A stretch of 64,000 nt of DNA from Hydnum rufescens UP504 (lineage: Eukaryota > Basidiomycota > Agaricomycetes > Cantharellales > Hydnaceae). The position numbers and the translations under genes were made by a program. The stretch is from the NCBI GenBank assembly GCA_014904985.1, contig MU128924.1, positions 207,743-271,742 on the forward strand. Direction: 5' to 3'. Under the pieces are notes generated by a model that saw nothing but the letters and a program-made list of their open reading frames with translations, was not told the origin of the DNA and made no database searches. Within the stretch, counting starts at the first letter, position 1. The number at the start of each line of letters is the position of its first letter. This document shows positions 11,351 through 23,244 of the stretch, one piece after another.

Positions 11351-12124
11351 TCGAAGGTGCCAATAGAAGCGGTATTGCATTTGAGTTCGACATCCGCAGG
11401 GATTGATTCACCAGATCGGGGAGCACAGACGACTTTCGGAGGTTTCGAAGACAGTGAATGATACGAAAGAGTGGTCGGAAGTTGATTGAACTCGTTGATC
11501 TCGCGGCGAAGGGTGATAGATTATGATCCGTCCGAGTTCAAGGCGAGCGAGGCCGAACAAACTCCCTCCATCGTAGGGTGCTCGTGTTCTGTGGGATGTA
11601 CAGACCGTACAATTTTATTCGAAGAATGAGATACGTGCTGAATAAAATGGTGAAAACATCGCGGCGGACGGCTCCAGGGGGTAACTTCATGCTGAGGATC
11701 AACAGAAGTAAGCATTGGATTTAGACAATAAATAATGGTCGGGCGCTGGAGCATGCATAGTTGGGAAGAGGCGGCCCGTCTTGGGTGGGTGGATCATCAC
11801 TCCACTCAAATTCTTTTACAATGCTCTCTGGCACTGGACACAAGACGCACCTGTGATCCCCTCGAGGACTGAGGAGTCTCTGCTCAGAGTGGGGAGGCGG
11901 TCTGGTATGGTGGTTTGAAGGCGGAGACATTGGTCTTGCTGGGGCTTATCGTGCCTCGTGCCCTCGCTCCATACCTGACCTTCCAGTGACTGGAAATTTC
12001 TGTCTTCATCCCCTCCTGCTTTAGGGTGTGGATCCAAGATGCACTCTCCATGGTTCTATGTCCACGGCAGGCAGTTGGCGTACGGGAACAGGCCCGAAAC
12101 TTGGAGTAGGCAAGAGTAAACTCG
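11351..12124. other. Spacer before unit C, no gene seen
   Basis: Open frames on both strands are short and share nothing recognisable with known families. The boundary with unit C is where similarity to 5030 begins. Confidence 0.3.
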
Positions 12125-14070
12125 CTCCTGAGGGAAGTGGCATAGAGTAGAGGGGACTTGGTGCGAGTCTCGTTGGCCCGCGGACCGTGTTGGTACGCAC
12201 GGAGTGAATCCACCAGCCGCAGGCCGCTTCACGGGAGAGAACGCCATCACAAAGAGAATCCAAAGGCTGAGACAGCGTCTGGCGTGCCTGGGGTGATATC
12301 GCAGACCGGCCCCACGAACAAGTTCGACCACAACTACAGGGTCCTGGGGGATATACGAGAACGGCTGCTGGCCTGTCAGAAACTACCGCTTAGCCGTTAC
12401 GATCCGAGACGGTAGAAATGAAGCATTTAGGTCCCCACCTACCACCTAGAGGATCAACATCCCAAATGAATGGCAGTCCACCAGCTTGCTCACTGTCCAC
12501 GTTCTCCCTAATCACTGAGAATTGTATATTTCTGGCAGCAATCCATCGTACGGAGCCAGGGTCACAAGCTGCTACTGCCACAAATGCTACCACAGCCTTC
12601 TTCAAGTGCTCCTAGAAGTCTAAAATTTGTCAAGCACGCTATTATTTTTGTGGCATGCATCAGAAAAGCCCCACGAACGGCAGGATACACAAGACGCACC
12701 CCGCAGATCCCTGATGACAATCAGTGTTTGAAGCCTCAAAACGTGATGCATAAAAGAAAACATTACCCACGAGGAATATCTTACGCATGTAAATATTTCA
12801 GTTCAAGGGCGACCCCGAGTAGTTGCAGTGATCATCATCAGTCAACCATCGAAATCGATCCTCATACGAAACAATTGCAGATGTATTTGGCCCACCGATA
12901 GATTTAAACTGATATGACTGGATCGCATCCCCGTGATCGATGACCTTCGACACAATGCTGAATACACCATCCCGAGCATTATAGCACACTCCCAAAATTT
13001 GTTATAGATTTGGGTGATACGGGCGATTCCAGTGTTGCACGGCACCACATGACATATATGACGTACTCTGATAAGAATCGCACAATAAAATGGATTAGAA
13101 TACGATACCTGCCTCAATTTATCTACAGCATTGAAAGTACTGCAAAGTTGCACAGACACATCCCTCTTCCAAACAGGTCCAGAACGAGTATCTGTGGACA
13201 ACACATTCCGACACACCGAATGTCGTTCACGTCGAATGCGTTTACAGGAGGTCACACCTTTGATTTTTGATACGGTCCAGCCCCTCGTGATAAAGCCTGT
13301 ATGTTTCGTGATTTCGCCGATATGAATCCATCTCCTGGACTCACAAAGTCAAAGGGGGCAAGTAACACGTACTTTCCAAGCAAGATAACCTACTCGTTGG
13401 ATGGCCACCACAAACTCCTCGATATACATAATCTTCATGTAAGTAAGGGCTCGATAATCCAGTTCGGTCACCAAGTTTTTGAATAGTTTGGACAATTCGA
13501 GCTGGTGCGCCCGTTGAACCTGCCATTGCGTCATATCAGCCAATCGGGGAAGGACTAGAACCCGGGGCGGCCTATCGTTTAGCACCACAAAAGATTTCAG
13601 CTCGCCTCCGAGCTTCGATTATCTCAACATCGAGCATCAAGTCTTCCACATTCCGAATATTTCGTTGGCATTTCGCTGTTTCGGAACCAGCTTTCCATTT
13701 CACCCAGACCGACCCATTGTGTACTATGCAAATTTGGGACCTCCTGCAAGACGCATCTCCGCATCGGCCGAACTTGTCTTGCGAAGCGGCTTCTTGAGAT
13801 GGATAAAGCGCGCTATGACCTTCAGATAGCGTACGGCATTGGGGCCAGGCAAATTTCCATGGCCGAAGGTCGTCAAGGAGACGAAAAAAAAGGATATGCA
13901 CTTGACAAGTCTTCATTTCCCTTGACATCACACGCAGCTGTACAGCAAGCAGACATAATCATGAGGGGTCCGGGGACATTATAGTTAATGGATGAGACAT
14001 CTTCCGCGACCTGCTGGAGAGTGTGTGAGCTCCTGCTCTCGCAGCTGGACGGGCGACGACATGGGCGCAT
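12125..14070 (-). pseudogene. Decayed protein kinase gene, unit C
   Basis: Same order as unit B: N-terminal region (14070-13350, broken into several frames), N-lobe around 13250-13130, a segment with FSIVSKVIDHGDA (about 12970-12930), catalytic region about 12640-12540, and C-lobe and tail at 12390-12100 with MDSLRAYQHGPRANET. Copy C has more frame breaks than copy A in the N-terminal part. Not translatable as one protein. Confidence 0.6.
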
Positions 14071-14768
14071 GTTGTGGTCGTCGTCAAACGAAACTCACGT
14101 GTGAAGCCTCCCGGACGTTGCCGTAGACGAGAACAGGGATCCCTTTTTGTCTGCCAATATCGATGGCCTCACTTTACGAACTCTGGGACCAAAAAGAAGA
14201 CACCCCAGTGGTGCGCCCCCGGAGGGGGGGAAATAGAAGCATGCAGTACTAGTGCGAGGTGCTCAGCTCTCTCCAACAAGCGTCATGCATTCAGTTGGCC
14301 CAATGGGGGTCCGGACACTCCGCCATCCGCATTCTGACCCATCTACTGCACTGTCGCTCCATACGTTGCACGAACCTGAGCTGCATCGGGTCTTCTTTCT
14401 TCTAACGCCCAATTGGACCACCACACTTGCAGTATGACGGTGGTTGGTTATGTTACCATCCTGTCAGGTGGTGGCCTCGCGTGGAACAGCCAGACCACAG
14501 GATACTGCTCCACAATTGATTCATCAGGCGCTGAGGCTAACTTACACCGCCTGGATTCTTTGTGGCTTGTGCACATTACCGGAAAACACGAGAAGCATAC
14601 AGTGCACCTCACATCTCACGTATCTGTATAAAAATACCAGCTTCTTCTAGTACGTCACCTTGATTGCCGCATGACTATGTCTTGGAGTGCGCGTTTGTGG
14701 ATTTCGGAGAATCATCTCCTCATCTGCCGTACACTGGTGCGCGGCGTACACCCATGCGCTCAGGAAGG

Positions 14769-14775
14769 TATAAAA
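14769..14775 (+). promoter_or_regulatory. TATA box of secreted-protein gene C
   Basis: TATAAAA lies 101 bp before the ATG at 14870, in the context AAGGTATAAAACCGCG that is conserved in units A and B. Confidence 0.55.
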
Positions 14776-14869
14776 CCGCGACACTTTTTTAGAACTTTGC
14801 CCTAAGACCAAACCCAAACACATCGGCCTTGCACACCAACCGCACTCTTGCTTACTCTTTCGAATACCA

Positions 14870-15513
14870 ATGCGTTCCACTGTTCTCCTCCTCGTCTCTG
14901 CTCTCTGCGCTGCCGTCCATTGTTCCCCAACCCTTACCCGCGAGCTCCCCATCCTCTCTTACGAGCCGGTGCAGAAGGACGCCAGTGGCCGTTCGTCGTT
15001 CACAGGCCCCAACGGTCTTTACCTGCCGTACAACGAAACACACTATTCCTTCCACGGCCCGCACGACATCTCGAGGACGAAACGATCCGGTGAAATTCGA
15101 GGGGATCGCACTGGAGGCGCGTCAATCGACCTGCAACACCCACTGCAACGGGAATTATGCCAACGCTGCTGATATCGCGGATGCCCAGAACGGGTTGGAG
15201 AGTCATTTCAATCAGGGGTACACCTACTTCAGAGGAAGCGTCGTTTTCAAAACGAACAATGTGTATGCTTTCGGATGTGACTAGTGAGTGAAAGATTATT
15301 TGGGATTCCAGGCGGGAAGTGCCAAGGAACAATTCATGTAATTGACAACATGGTTCTAATTCCAGTGGTAGCGGGCAGACGTATTCCGGCTCTCAGTACT
15401 CGGTCGATATCTCGTGCGTGGCGAATGCGTGCGGACCTAGTCAGGCGGGTTATAATGGTCATACTGTGTGGCATAGCACCTATGGCAGGGATGTGGATTC
15501 GTTCTCTTGCTAA
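14870..15513 (+). pseudogene. Small secreted six-cysteine protein, copy C (frameshifted)
   Basis: ATG 14870, intron 15284-15365 (82 bp), stop 15511-15513. The signal peptide and the VQKDASGRSSF segment are intact. One extra T near 15097 (GAAATTCGAG against GAAATCGAG in copy B) shifts the frame just after the KRSGEI site; the remainder of exon 1 is open in another frame with all cysteines. Exon 2 is clean and ends SYGRDVDSFSC-like (TYGRDVDSFSC). As in copy B, a single-base indel is the only lesion, so a base-call error is possible. Confidence 0.8.
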
Positions 15514-16022
15514 GTAAATAGGGCTCTTAGCTAGACGGATACTTCTGCAAACCGGGTATTATCACCGTTGATTGATCCCCGCTCTAGTCTCAAAATTGTC
15601 TCTGAATCCATCCCACTGCGTCTGATTTAGTACTTCTAATTCTCCATTCCAAATGATAAAATTTCGCAAGAGGTATTTTCCCTCCCTAGAACACCGAGGC
15701 TTTCGCGTTGCGCGTCCACTGATCAATAAGGCGTTCATAAACACTCTCACGAAGTGTTCGTCCCCATGTCATGAGTGACCAATACGAATGACTTTATGAA
15801 TTGGCAACATAAAATAACACTGTTATTTGAGGTGGGCCCATTCGTTTCCCTTTACCCTCGTTACAGTGCACATCCATGGAAACTACAATTGCATGAAGTG
15901 GGGAAGATACGTGCGTTGTATACAGCAATCAGGTTGTCGAACTTGAAAAAATCAATCAGCCACGCTGGAAAATATAGATTCGAGGGATAGCAAAATAACA
16001 GAAAACGAGAGCGACCGTGAGG

Positions 16023-16795
16023 CGACGCTATCTATTCCAATCACAGGCATAGAACTTGTGTGCGTAGAACACACTTGCTGTACTCCCGTATGAAGCCAAT
16101 AGGTCGAAATCCCCTAGCCCTTTTATTTCTCCGCTGCCAGATTCAGCCATTCTCACTGAGCCTTACTGAATCATCCTCGGTACTGCGGGCGGCCCGCAAT
16201 TAGGTGTGTTTACAAACATGATTACTACGGTGGAGAAGTGAATTCTTAAATTCTCAGACCTCGAAATGACCCAAAACAACACATGCTCATTAGTACACTG
16301 AACTGTGTCTAAAGTTTAGGAGCTACAACCATGCAGCCGTGCTATTTCGAGCACGCTTCGAAGCCGCCGTTTTGTTGCGACTATATGGTGGCCCTGCGGC
16401 AGAACACACTGCAGTTTCACTATCATAGAGCCCTGGCGGGACCTGTTAGCACAGAATTAACCGAATTCCGGAGAAAATTACCAAAATGAAAGAATGATAG
16501 TTAATTTTGGAGGAAACCATCGCAATCAGGCTGCCTTGTAAGAGCTATCTCATCAGGGGCATGAGGGTCCATTCTCTGTAATAAATTAATTTACAGGACC
16601 AAGACACATTCAGCAGAAAGAAGAACACTCCAAAGACTAGTGCTATCAGTGGGATTGATAATTTGATTGTTCACAAGCTTCTTGTGGCCTTGAAGGCAAA
16701 CTCCGAAACTCTAATATCCTCGGCCTCTGCCTGTTCCCTCCTTTCCATTATAGACTTTATAGTCACTGATGAGCACGTCTGAGGATCCCACTTCT
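16023..16795. other. Intergenic, no gene seen
   Basis: No convincing frame on either strand; composition similar to flanks. Confidence 0.3.
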
Positions 16796-17093
16796 TATTG
16801 GAGCACTCAGTTATACTAGAACCAGTTGGTACTCAGTTTTCGGAAAAAGAACTACTGTAGTCATTGAGAATAGTACCTAGGGACAGTTGGTACTATAGTG
16901 GATCTGAATGAGTTGCTATACTACAGAAGGAGGGATAATGGAGCTAATATAACCTCAGTCTTCGAGAAAAGAACCGAGGGGTGCTAGAGATACGCACACA
17001 GTATAAACCGGAATTACCGAAATAGGGGTGACCGCCGAGGTTTCCGCATTCGGCTGTAACGCCGAGGTTACCGCATCCGGCTGTACTCCAACA
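16796..17093 (-). mobile_element. LTR-like repeat related to the 5379 insertion
   Basis: In reverse complement it starts TGTTGGAGTACAGCC and ends GTGCTCCAATA. It aligns to 5379-5651 through ACCTCGGCG, ATTTCGG, CCGGTTTATA, GACTGAGGTTA and TATAACTGAGT. It contains an internal near-repeat of CCGAGGTT(T/A)CCGCAT. Flanks (CTTCT / GTCCA) show no target duplication. Confidence 0.55.
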
Positions 17094-17217
17094 GTCCACT
17101 TATATGTTTGGCTCATCGGTGGATTCAGTTCATTAGAATCCGCGGCTATGCCTTGAATCACGAAGCCTGAGAAACCATCTCCTTGGGTAGAGCACAATCG
17201 AAAACTCAAAGCTCCCC

Positions 17218-17503
17218 GTGATGAGCCAAGCAGGCTTCGTGAACGATTATTTGAACCAGCACTTCCGACCTAAATACGGCTGGACTGCCCACACTTACGG
17301 GGCTCAGCTTTCGATGAGCCGTCGCGTCGAAATTATTATCATGCTCTCTAGAAAGCCTGTCGTGGATCGAACTGCGACGCGCGCCGAGTTTATACATTTT
17401 CGGGGAGAGTGAGATAGACGCTGCGGTGAAGAAGGCCCCGGCGGACGAAGGGTTTCATGATGTTGTCTTTTCACCCGTGCCGTACAAAGCTTGAGAGTAG
17501 TGA
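17218..17503 (+). pseudogene. Short gene remnant, unassigned
   Basis: A frame opening MMSQAGFVNDYLNQHF reads 64 residues with protein-like composition, then a stop. A second frame continues from about 17395 with SGESEIDAAVKKAP and ends FSPVPYKA followed by a stop at 17500. Together they look like one frame broken by a single shift. I cannot name the family. Confidence 0.35.
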
Positions 17504-17939
17504 TATGATGGGACTATCGAGATGTTTTTCAGATTTGATCGTCCTTGGCTGGAGGGCTATGTACTTTTTTTTCTCTCGAGTATAGCTGAGCTCTGTCCGC
17601 TGAAGTTTTGGTGTGGACCCTCCCGAATGCGCCGATGGAGGGATGAATGACGGGCGCCAAGACTCGCAGAGAAGAAAGTTCGCGTCTAGCGATACGGAAT
17701 TCCCACACCTGGCTATATATGAATGGTGTTGTGATTTCTAGATGACAAGACATAACAAGCAACAACAAGGAGGAGACAATACAGACTACATTCATAAGTG
17801 AAGAGGGATTGCAAGCGCTGCACCATTACCTGTAGGCAGCCCCATGCGGTATATGAGGGGGCGCCGGACACCACACACTTCCTCACTCTTACCCAACCTC
17901 TTCGTCCGCCGATTCATCACTGACGTTGATGATTTACTT

Positions 17940-19307
17940 CTACACCAAAGAGAAATCGCGATAGGCAGCAGCCAACATGAGGACAAAGGCCTGTCCTTCG
18001 GGACTGTGCGATCCAGGCTTATGCCAATTGAGAGGGTTCACCACGTTGGTTAACCACCCGTCCTTGTCGATGTTCGCCCCGATCCACTTGCGTGCTCTCT
18101 CTGCAGCGCCCGTATCCACGGAGCCAGGGAGAATCGTCGCCAAGCGGAAAGTGGAGGCTGCGAGGAGGGCCGTGCCGCTGGCGTCGGGGAATGTGTTGCG
18201 GGGTGAAAGGTCGATGTAGTTGAGAAGGGAGCCGTCCGGCTGTTGGTATTGCCACACTGTGTTGAGAAGAGAAGATGCCCAACTTATGATATCGGCCTGC
18301 TCGTCCAGGAGATCTTCAGCGAAAGCGGACGACTGGATGATGCGCAGGACGCGGAGCATGCCCGAGGCGGCCCACCCGTTACCTGGGTAGGGAAGGTCAG
18401 GGTGAAAGCGTACATACAAAAAGGGAGAAGACAACGTGCCTGTGGCCCAGTGGCCCGGGTCAGATCCGCTCTTACCAAGGACAATGTGCTGTAGCAGGCC
18501 AGAGTCATCATCTACGGTAAGGTGATATCGGTAGGTCTTTATTTGATTGTAGGCCTCTAGAAGCAGCGACTTGTTGTTGTGAAGAGCACCTGAACACAAA
18601 TACATCAGGGCGAATGACCAAGTTGAAAAAGTCAGCGCCTTTACCATAATACGCAATAAATGGGGGGGCCATTGATAGAAAATCAGACCACAGTTGGACA
18701 GGTTGGGGGGGAGAACGATGAGATATGGCGCCGTCAGGTAAGCGAGGAACAATGTCGATCAAATAGTGTAATTGATCAATGGCGGCAGTAGACGATGATG
18801 AGTTGGAAGTGGGCGATGGATGAGTCCAGTTTCGTATTAAATCTGGGATTCCAATGCCTGGAAAACGACCATAAGAGTCGGTAGTCACCGGGGGTGGGGG
18901 GAAGAACTTGTAGTTTTACTTACTGGCAGGGTCCCCTGCGGAACCGTCGCAGAAGAAGGGAAGACAGTTTCCAGCCGCCCGTTTAGCGAGGACATCATCC
19001 ACGATTTTGAATACGTCTCCGCCGGTAGAAGCGTAGATTTTGGGAGGAGGAGTAGAACCTTGAGAATAGACGAAAAGTGACGGGCCTTCTAATTCTAACA
19101 AGGCGGTGGCGCGGGTTCCAATCTCCCAACTGGATGCCTCTCGCTCATAAGCAGGATCCTGACGCGTTCCGATTCCGGTGCTTACCTATGAGAGGCAGAT
19201 TCAGCGAGACGAGCCTTGACGAGGTCAATCTGATTGTCACTAAATGAGGCAGGGAGTGGAGATGCGAGAGCAAAGGCGGCGGCAGAGACGAAAAGGAGTG
19301 ACAACAT
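17940..19307 (-). CDS. Secreted six-hairpin glycosidase, GH105-like (unsaturated rhamnogalacturonyl hydrolase family)
   Basis: Five exons: 19307-19186, 19129-18924, 18857-18645, 18589-18440, 18382-17940, giving 377 residues. Introns are 56, 66, 55 and 57 bp. Residues 1-17 form a signal peptide (MLSLLFVSAAAFALAS). Family signatures include SHSWEIGTRATALLELE near the N-terminus, DPGHWATGNGWAASGMLRV (formed across intron 4), and EGQAFVLMLAAAYRDF at the C-terminus. GH105 enzymes hydrolyse unsaturated galacturonyl residues from pectin fragments; secretion fits plant-wall degradation. Intron 4 uses a GC donor (GCACGT...CCCAG). It is 57 nt and has no in-frame stop, so retention would insert 19 residues into the conserved WATG-NGWAA motif. 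The start is set by the signal peptide. Single-gene context; no operon-like neighbours. Confidence 0.82.
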
Positions 19308-20096
19308 GGAGAAAAGAGAGTACTAGTATGGGGATACTTGTGGGGATCAGCCCTTATAAGAAAATGCCTAGAGAGGGAGGGAGAGACTGAGACTAAATTG
19401 GATCCGGACTAGCCGACTCACCCATAAGGGAGGTAAGTTGTATCACCAACGTTTCCGGGGCGGGGGCGACCAGATCCATGAGGGCATCTCCCCACATGCA
19501 AGTCTGTTTCTCCGTCTACTATCACATCATGACGACAGAAATGAACGTTATTACTCTTCGGATTTCATTGCGATACTTGGCCAAATGCTCATAGGCGCAC
19601 ACCAGTCCCTATGGTAATCAATTCCCTCGGAGATAGCTTCGGTGCAACCGTTCATCCAGTGGCAGTGCAAACTCACTGTCTTGAACCCAGACCTTACATA
19701 GGCTAAGAAGCTCTTGGAAACACTGGGACAGCGAGATCCAAGTACAACCAAAGAAAGACCCTGAGTAATCCCTGGCGAGAAAGGAGACAAGGGAGGGGAG
19801 ATGCCTAGCACTTTCTTTTTTAATTAGCGTTTTGCATTCGCGGGTGCGCCCGCACGTGTAGCGGCGTGTTTCCTCGCTCGGGGACTGGCGCTCATAGACA
19901 CACCGCACAAGACCTTTCCGCCCTCCGAGGAGCAGACGTCCGATCCACAAGTATCGTCCCCAGACACCTCTCGGCATCGTTGGCGACGGCCAAACTTGAA
20001 CAACCGACGCGGCCCGCATAACTCCGGGGCAATTCATTATTAATAAATAAACTTTTGAATAGCTACCCAGACTAGGAAAGCCAAATCCAAGCCCAA
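19308..20096. other. Promoter region and intergenic DNA upstream of the glycosidase
   Basis: About 790 bp between the glycosidase start and the hAT element. Open frames here are not protein-like. Nothing else recognised. Confidence 0.3.
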
Positions 20097-20104
20097 ACCA
20101 AACA

Positions 20105-20883
20105 AGGACCCCTGCAAGCACTGTTAGAGGCGAGATCCAAGGTTCCCGGATTTTGAGGGTGATTTTGAGATTATGCGAGAGGCAAATTCCCGGATCCGGA
20201 GCCAAAATTTGGTGTCGGCCAACGGTGAGGCGAGGGGTAGGTTCCCGGATTTGGCTCTTCAACCAAACTAGGCTAGATCTGAAATCCCGTCTCTAGGGGT
20301 GTGGTCCGGATGGTGTTGTAGTAATGTGGGGTGCAAGTGCCTTTGGTACTATTATAGTAATGTTCTGTGTTCAACCCTGGGTAGGTGTGTCTCTTTTTTG
20401 GCTTCTAAAATACCTACAGAATGTTGCTTTATGGCTTCCTGCAGTACTTAACTACTCCAGGAAACTTGGTATGCACTATTGTGAAATTGAACAGCCTCAC
20501 TTTAATGACTTATCCTGGTCAACCAAATTCCAAATGCCTGAATTGCTATTCTACCATCAGCACTGCCCAAGAGCTGGACAAGGAGAAAAAGGTGGAGGAT
20601 GGAAGAGAAGTTTAGATGATAGTGGGGTTGAGTGCACTTGCCTTGGACAACACTGAGGATGCCTGGAGTAGTTTGGGAAGGTCAGGGATTTTTTTGGGAT
20701 TTTTGGAATTTTTTGAGATTTTTTTGAGGCTAGGGGCGAATTCCCGGTTTTTCATGGCCTGTGAGGAGCCTAGAGTCAATTTCCCGGATTTGGTCTGGGA
20801 TTTGCATCCGAATTTGTACCGGGAGTCAGGGTCCTTTGGGTCGCCTGCTGGATCTCGCCTCTAACAGTGCTTGCAGGGGTCCT
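20105..20883. mobile_element. Non-autonomous hAT-type element with perfect 35-bp TIRs
   Basis: The left TIR (20105-20139, starting AGGACCCCTGCAAGCAC) is the exact reverse complement of the right TIR (20849-20883). An identical 8-bp target duplication, ACCAAACA, flanks it at 20097-20104 and 20884-20891. Eight-base duplications are the hallmark of hAT transposons. The 779-bp element has no transposase frame, so it must be mobilised in trans. Inner sequence carries repeated TTCCCGGATTTGG-like motifs near both ends. Confidence 0.9.
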
Positions 20884-20995
20884 ACCAAACAATGACGCTT
20901 CGGTGATTGCTGGTTAGAACTCGAACTCACCCAGCTTGATTAGGCTATAATACTGCCCACAGGCCTCCATCTTCAGTTTCAACTTCTCTTTCCTC

Positions 20996-22760
20996 ATGTC
21001 GCCTCGTCTCCTTGAAAGAAACCTGCAGCTGGTTCTCAGGCTTTGCTTTTTGTTTTCTCCTTTCGTTTATTCTCTCCCTCATCTATCCACGACATCCCAC
21101 TCGCATGTCGGCTATCGTGGGAACAAGGTTGCCCTTCAAAATATCGCCCCAGGTTACTCTGTTCATGCCATCCAAGACCATAATGCCTTGGCCAAACGCC
21201 ATCGAGAAGATGGCGATGACCAGACTCACGACGGACTAGACTCAGCAGGCGACTTTGCAGCGATGCCCGTTTCAAGGCCTAACTTCAAGTCCCAGGGGAA
21301 TTCCAAACCATCCATCGCCAAGAATGAGCCGGCTATTCATGGAGTTATGTCCAGCGGCAATACCACCCAGTTCCATGGTCTTCCCGAAATACTAGACTCG
21401 ATCAGTCCTCCAAATCGCACTCCCTCCACTGGGTCAAACTCCAATGTCGGTGATTGCGCCCACCTGGGCCAGCTATACACAGACATGAATGGTCCTTCAT
21501 GGCGCCATCAACAAGGGTGGGATGCCTCTGGCGGATCTTCTTGTTGCGTATGGTCAGGGGTGACTTGCAAAGGTGCTAGCATTTCTGCCTTGGACCTCTC
21601 TGGCAACGGTCTTTCTGGTCCTTTTTCCGAGTCCATCTTTGCGCTCTCCGATCTTGAACGCCTGTGAGTCCCTTTTGGCTGTCAATTATGTGCTTTTTCT
21701 TCGCTCACCACGACGATGCAGGAATCTCTCTTCGAATACCCTTTCGGGCCCTTTACCTGACAAATTCCTCTCCTTGCCGGCTTTGAAAAATCTTGCCCTA
21801 GACTCGAATAATTTCACGGGAAACATTCCTTCATCCCTTGCTTCCCACCCTGTGCTGGCCACCATCCACCTCTCACACAACCAATTTGTCGGCCCTGTCA
21901 GCTTCTCCTCATCAAGTCTTGCCACCTTGATGATAGACCACAATTCCCTCGAGTCTCTCGTCGTCACTGACAACACTCGTTTTGTTCGCTTTGCTGCCAA
22001 CGACAACGCCTTTACTGGCGATTTACCTGATTTTAGCTTTTCGACCAGCCTCCAGATCTTCAACGTTGCCAGAAACAAATTGTGAGGCCCTTTTGATTTT
22101 TTTTTTCAGTCGTCCTGGAAACTCCTCATCGTGACGTTCGGTTCTCTTCCCAGCACGGGAAGTATTTTCGATCTCACAAGGCTAACAAATCTTACTTGGT
22201 TCGATGTTCGCAACAATATGCTCTCAGGTGGGTGCCCCCCCCCTTTCCAATAGTATTGATTGAGAACCAGGGACTGATCATCACCCTTGATTTGTCCTCC
22301 AGGCCCGTTCCCCGCCGACGTATCGTCTCTCTCGCACCTCACAAACTTCATACTCTCTTCAAATGCCCTATCCGGAGACTTCCCATCAACAATGGCACCT
22401 GCCTCCCTCACGACGTGCGCCGTCCTCCCCAACAACGTGCAGGTCCTCCCACCGGACACCGTCCTGGCAGACCAGAACAGTCTGGCTTCGAAATGTGGCA
22501 TGCGTTCCCCCTCATGGAGTAAGAATGATGCCGTGAGCACTGGCACCCTCGAGCAGAGTTACGCCGCTGTCTCGCCTGGCGAAGGCTGGTTAGATAGGAC
22601 GGGCGCAGGTGGCGGCGGGGGATCTTCGTCTGACCCTGATTCGAGTTCCACAGTCCTGTCGAACGCCGGGGATCGGTCAATGATAAAAGTGTCGTATGTT
22701 GCTACTCTAGCGGCCGGGGTTGTGGCGTTCAATTGGATGGTGACGCAACCCTGGGGGTAG
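20996..22760 (+). CDS. Secreted leucine-rich-repeat protein
   Basis: Four exons: 20996-21663, 21722-22081, 22154-22227, 22303-22760, giving 519 residues; introns are 58, 72 and 75 bp with GTGAGT/GTGAGG/GTGGGT donors. The N-terminus is hydrophobic (LVLRLCFLFSPFVYSLP, signal peptide), followed by a ~120-residue low-complexity linker. Then comes a plant-type LRR N-cap (LGQLYTDMNGPSWRHQQGW ... CCVWSGVTCKG) and about seven LRRs with the LxxNxLSGxxP pattern (DLSGNGLSGPF, NLSSNTLSGPLPD, ALDSNNFTGNIPS). The C-terminus has a Gly/Ser-rich stretch and a hydrophobic tail (VSYVATLAAGVVAFNWMV), which could be a GPI signal or membrane anchor. Likely an extracellular or wall-associated recognition/adhesion protein; ligand unknown. 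Confidence 0.85.
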
Positions 22761-23244
22761 TCTATGCGACAGATTTCTGCGTCTTGGTTCATTGAGGGTG
22801 TAAAAAAACTCTGCTGCGCGCAAACACTCAATGAACGTGGAGAAGGCGGCTGTTTAATGAGCGGGCCGTGCCCATTCATCGTGCCTATTTCACGTCGGGA
22901 GAGGGTTTCTGGCAACCGCAAAAAAGGGGGGTACTGTGTCCATGTATGCTGTCTAGCTAGCAACGTAGAAAAAGAACCGCCCAGATGTCGACACTAAATG
23001 ACTAAGGAAAAGGATGCATGAATGCAGGGAGTATAATCGTGGGTAAAGATGGGGTCCAAAACAAGCCGCAGTAGGCGGGTAACCATTACAACGCATACAG
23101 AGAAAGAAGGGATTATCTATCAGTATGAGATGGGTTGAAAACTGTACCTGTGCCTGCCCAAATATCTAAGCAGAGGATAAAAATGTAATAACAGTACAAC
23201 ATTTAGAGTACACACATTAGGCGAGAGAATAGAAAAAATACGTA
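22761..23244. other. Tail-to-tail intergenic region
   Basis: Between the LRR gene and the convergent MYND gene. No coding frame of substance; should hold the 3' untranslated regions of both genes. Confidence 0.4.

Larger units (their letters stand above)
12125..16022. repeat. Segmental duplication, unit C
   Basis: Homologous along its length to unit B (5030-9258). It lacks the 5379-5651 LTR insertion (intact site at 12454-12458). After ACCGTGAGG at the right end it diverges into unrelated sequence. Confidence 0.85.

Noticed and set aside
19618..20262. 214-codon minus-strand frame upstream of the glycosidase
   Set aside because: It runs into the hAT element's TIR, has no protein-like domain and is not conserved in composition; treated as chance.
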